The position numbers and the translations under genes are program-made. From the NCBI RefSeq assembly GCF_024346375.1, contig NZ_JAGQCV010000004.1, positions 1-64,000 on the forward strand: a DNA stretch of 64,000 nucleotides. The letters are read 5' to 3'. How positions within the stretch are numbered: position 1 is the stretch's first letter; the number at the start of each line of letters is the position of its first letter. This DNA comes from Synechococcus sp. ATX 2A4 (GTDB lineage: Bacteria; Cyanobacteriota; Cyanobacteriia; PCC-6307; Cyanobiaceae). This document shows positions 62,346 through 64,000 of this stretch, piece by piece. The notes under the pieces are model-generated. The model made no database searches and was not told the DNA's origin. It saw nothing but the letters and a program-made list of their open reading frames with translations.

Positions 62346-63966
62346 ATGGCCGCAGCGCGCGTTACCGCTCCCCATCGCCCCCTTTTCTGATCTGAAGCGC
62401 TGGCTCACGCGTCCCCTGGTGGGAGCGCTGAGCCTGGTCCTGCTGGCGGCCTGCCAGCCCGTCCGCCCGGTGGACCGCCTGGTGGTGGCGGGCCGCAGCC
62501 GCATTGATTCGGTGGATCCGGCCGCCACCTTCAGCATCGGCGCGATGCAGCTGCTGAGCGCCCTGGGAGATCCCCTCTACGCGATCAGCCCCGACGGGGA
62601 ACTGCAGCCGCGCCTGGCCGTGGCGCCGCCCCGGCTCAGCGCCGATCGCCTCACCGCCTGGGTGCCGCTGCGTCAGGGCGTGCGCTTCCACGACGGCAGC
62701 CGCTTCGATGCCGCCGCCATGGTGTTCACGCTGGAGCGCTTCCTGGCGATCGGCAAGCTGAGCTACCTGCTCGGCGATCGGATCGCCTCTGTGCGGGCCA
62801 GTGGGCCCTACGAACTGGAGCTGCGCCTGAGGCGTCCGTTCACGGCCCTGCCCCAGCTGCTCACGGCGGTGAATCTCACGCCGCTGTCCCCCACGGCCTA
62901 CCGCGCCCACGGCCGCCGCTTTCTGAACGAGCGCTTCGTGGGCACCGGGCCCTACCGGCTCACCTTCTTCAACGACCAGCAGCAGCGGCTGGAGCCCTTC
63001 GCCGACTACTGGGGCCCGAAGCCCGCCAACAGCGGCATCGACATGGTGAACCTGAGCAACTCCACCGCCCTTTACGGCGCCCTGCGCAGCGGCGAGGTGG
63101 ATGTGCTGCTCTCCACCAGCCTGGAGGGCGATCAGCAGCTGTCGCTGCACCGCCTGGCCGCGGCCGGCTCCCTGCGCGAAGGGAGGGGGCCAGCTCTGGA
63201 GATCGGCTATCTCACGCTGCTCAGCGACCAGCCGCCCCTGAAGGATCCACGCCTGCGCCGCGCTCTGGCGTTCGGTCTCGATCGGGAGCTGATCAGCCAG
63301 CGGGTCAGCCACGGGCTGCGCCCTTCCCTGCGGGAGCTGGTCCCCCCCACGATCCCCGGCTCCGATCCGCAGGCCTGGCCCGCCTTCGATCCGGCCCAGG
63401 CCCGCGAGCTGTTCCGCCAGGCCGGCTACTGCAATGGCCGGCGGTTGAGCGTGCCCCTCACCTTCCGCTCCAACATCCCCTCCGACCGTCTCTTTGCGCT
63501 CACCTGGAAGGAGCAACTGGCCCGTGACTTCGGTGACTGCGTGCAACTGGAGATCAGCGGCATGGAATCGACCACGGCCTACCGGCAGCTCGGCAAGGGG
63601 GCCTTCACGGCGATCCTGCTGGAGTGGATGGGGGATTTCCCTGATGCCGACAACTACCTGATTCCCCTGTTGGGGTGTGAGCAGGCGGAGGGCAACCGCT
63701 GCCTCAAGGGGGCCAGCGCCGCCAGCGGCAGCTTCTGGACCCAGCCAGGTCTTGAGCAGGATCTCAAGCGCAGTGAAAGTCTGGAAGGGGAGGAGCGCGT
63801 CGCCCTGCTGCGTCGCCTGCAGCAACAGGTGGCCCAGGCGTCCCCTTATATCCCGGTGTGGCTGGTGGCCCCACGCGCCTGGGCCCGCCCCAACCTGCAG
63901 ACGCCCCGCTTCGATGGGGCCGGCCGGGTGGTGTTCAGCCGGCTGCAGAAGGAGCACCACCCATGA
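62326..63966 (+). CDS. ABC transporter substrate-binding lipoprotein, family 5 (peptide/nickel type)
   Basis: A 546-residue SBP_bac_5 protein. The lipobox is LVLLAACQP near residue 42. It has WVPLRQGVRFHDGSRFDAAAM, VGTGPYRLTFF, DPRLRRALAFGLDRELI and FTAILLEWMGDFPDADNYL, all typical of DppA/OppA/NikA-like binding proteins. The ligand is unknown; cyanobacteria often carry one such system. The adjacent gene begins with an ATGA overlap and should be its permease. Confidence 0.88.
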   Translation: MASRAFEWPQRALPLPIAPFSDLKRWLTRPLVGALSLVLLAACQPVRPVDRLVVAGRSRIDSVDPAATFSIGAMQLLSALGDPLYAISPDGELQPRLAVAPPRLSADRLTAWVPLRQGVRFHDGSRFDAAAMVFTLERFLAIGKLSYLLGDRIASVRASGPYELELRLRRPFTALPQLLTAVNLTPLSPTAYRAHGRRFLNERFVGTGPYRLTFFNDQQQRLEPFADYWGPKPANSGIDMVNLSNSTALYGALRSGEVDVLLSTSLEGDQQLSLHRLAAAGSLREGRGPALEIGYLTLLSDQPPLKDPRLRRALAFGLDRELISQRVSHGLRPSLRELVPPTIPGSDPQAWPAFDPAQARELFRQAGYCNGRRLSVPLTFRSNIPSDRLFALTWKEQLARDFGDCVQLEISGMESTTAYRQLGKGAFTAILLEWMGDFPDADNYLIPLLGCEQAEGNRCLKGASAASGSFWTQPGLEQDLKRSESLEGEERVALLRRLQQQVAQASPYIPVWLVAPRAWARPNLQTPRFDGAGRVVFSRLQKEHHP

Positions 63967-64000
63967 GCCGCCGTTCCCAGTTGCTGCGCTACGGCGCCAG
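63963..64000 (+). CDS. Start of an ABC permease gene (partial)
   Basis: An ATG overlaps the binding-protein stop as ATGA and opens with MSRRSQLLRYGA before the window ends. In DppB/OppB-type operons the next gene is the first permease subunit, so that is the expected product. Only 12 complete codons are visible, so the identification rests on context. Confidence 0.5.
   Translation, partial: MSRRSQLLRYGA

Noticed and set aside
1-64000. CRISPR arrays, prophage genes, rRNA, tRNA or a defence island
   Set aside because: No regularly spaced direct repeats, integrase or phage structural proteins, rRNA-like sequence, tRNA cloverleaf or recognisable defence genes were seen. Scattered GCGATCGC (HIP1) octamers are a normal cyanobacterial feature.

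Overview
The window is chromosomal DNA from a GC-rich unicellular cyanobacterium of the Synechococcus/Cyanobium (picocyanobacterial) type. The evidence is gene content: Mg-chelatase ChlI, cytochrome b6f subunit PetG, a CytM-like cytochrome c, a CrtL-type lycopene cyclase, an SbtA bicarbonate transporter, CPP1-like, CAAD, DUF3531, DUF3370 and DUF1651-like proteins, GuaB3, a class II ribonucleotide reductase, and the cyanobacterial small RNA Yfr1 in its typical place between guaB3 and trxA. Most genes use GC-ending codons.

Layout. 1-850 is an edge with remnants of two unrelated insertion sequences and no intact gene. 850-9060 is a surface-polysaccharide cluster, all on the minus strand, transcribed rmlA-rmlC-orf174-rmlD-orf140-rmlB-SDR-glycosyltransferase. 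It makes dTDP-L-rhamnose and presumably builds a rhamnose-containing glycan. Its distal two genes are clearly AT-richer than the rest, as expected of exchangeable polysaccharide DNA, and two unrecognised ORFs are stitched into the operon by start/stop overlaps. 9260-13234 holds nrdJ, a broken cysQ and cysC (minus). 13345-28950 is ordinary backbone: methyltransferase, prfC, hslO with an ABC ATPase, rsmE, a DUF92/VTE6-type kinase, a sigma factor, an aminotransferase, a uracil-DNA glycosylase, ispG and a carboxyl-terminal protease. 28980-36780 has mfd, the second of two paralogous exported HExxH proteins (the first is at 14086), terC and sbtA. 36885-43566 has NYN-leuA-sugar permease, a GH57 enzyme, a universal stress protein and lycopene cyclase. 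43563-52706 has gyrA, a DUF39 (HcyBio-like) protein, a CAAD protein, guaB3, yfr1, trxA, a LOG-like protein, hisH and rsmD. 52747-64000 has petG (minus), then a tightly packed plus-strand run cytM-trmJ-serine hydrolase-DUF3370-chlI-ruvC-5-FCL, followed by small exported proteins, sufE, hom and the start of a peptide-type ABC transporter operon.

The items most worth a second look are the well-formed Yfr1 gene with a perfect 9-bp inverted repeat between it and trxA; cysQ, which carries at least two frameshifts plus loss of a metal-binding Asp; the two coupled unknown ORFs inside the rml operon; the HExxH paralog pair; two genes (crtL and a GDSL hydrolase) whose only good start appears to be a CTG overlapping the upstream stop; and the DUF39 protein next to gyrA. 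I did not find a CRISPR array, prophage, tRNA, rRNA or a clear defence system.
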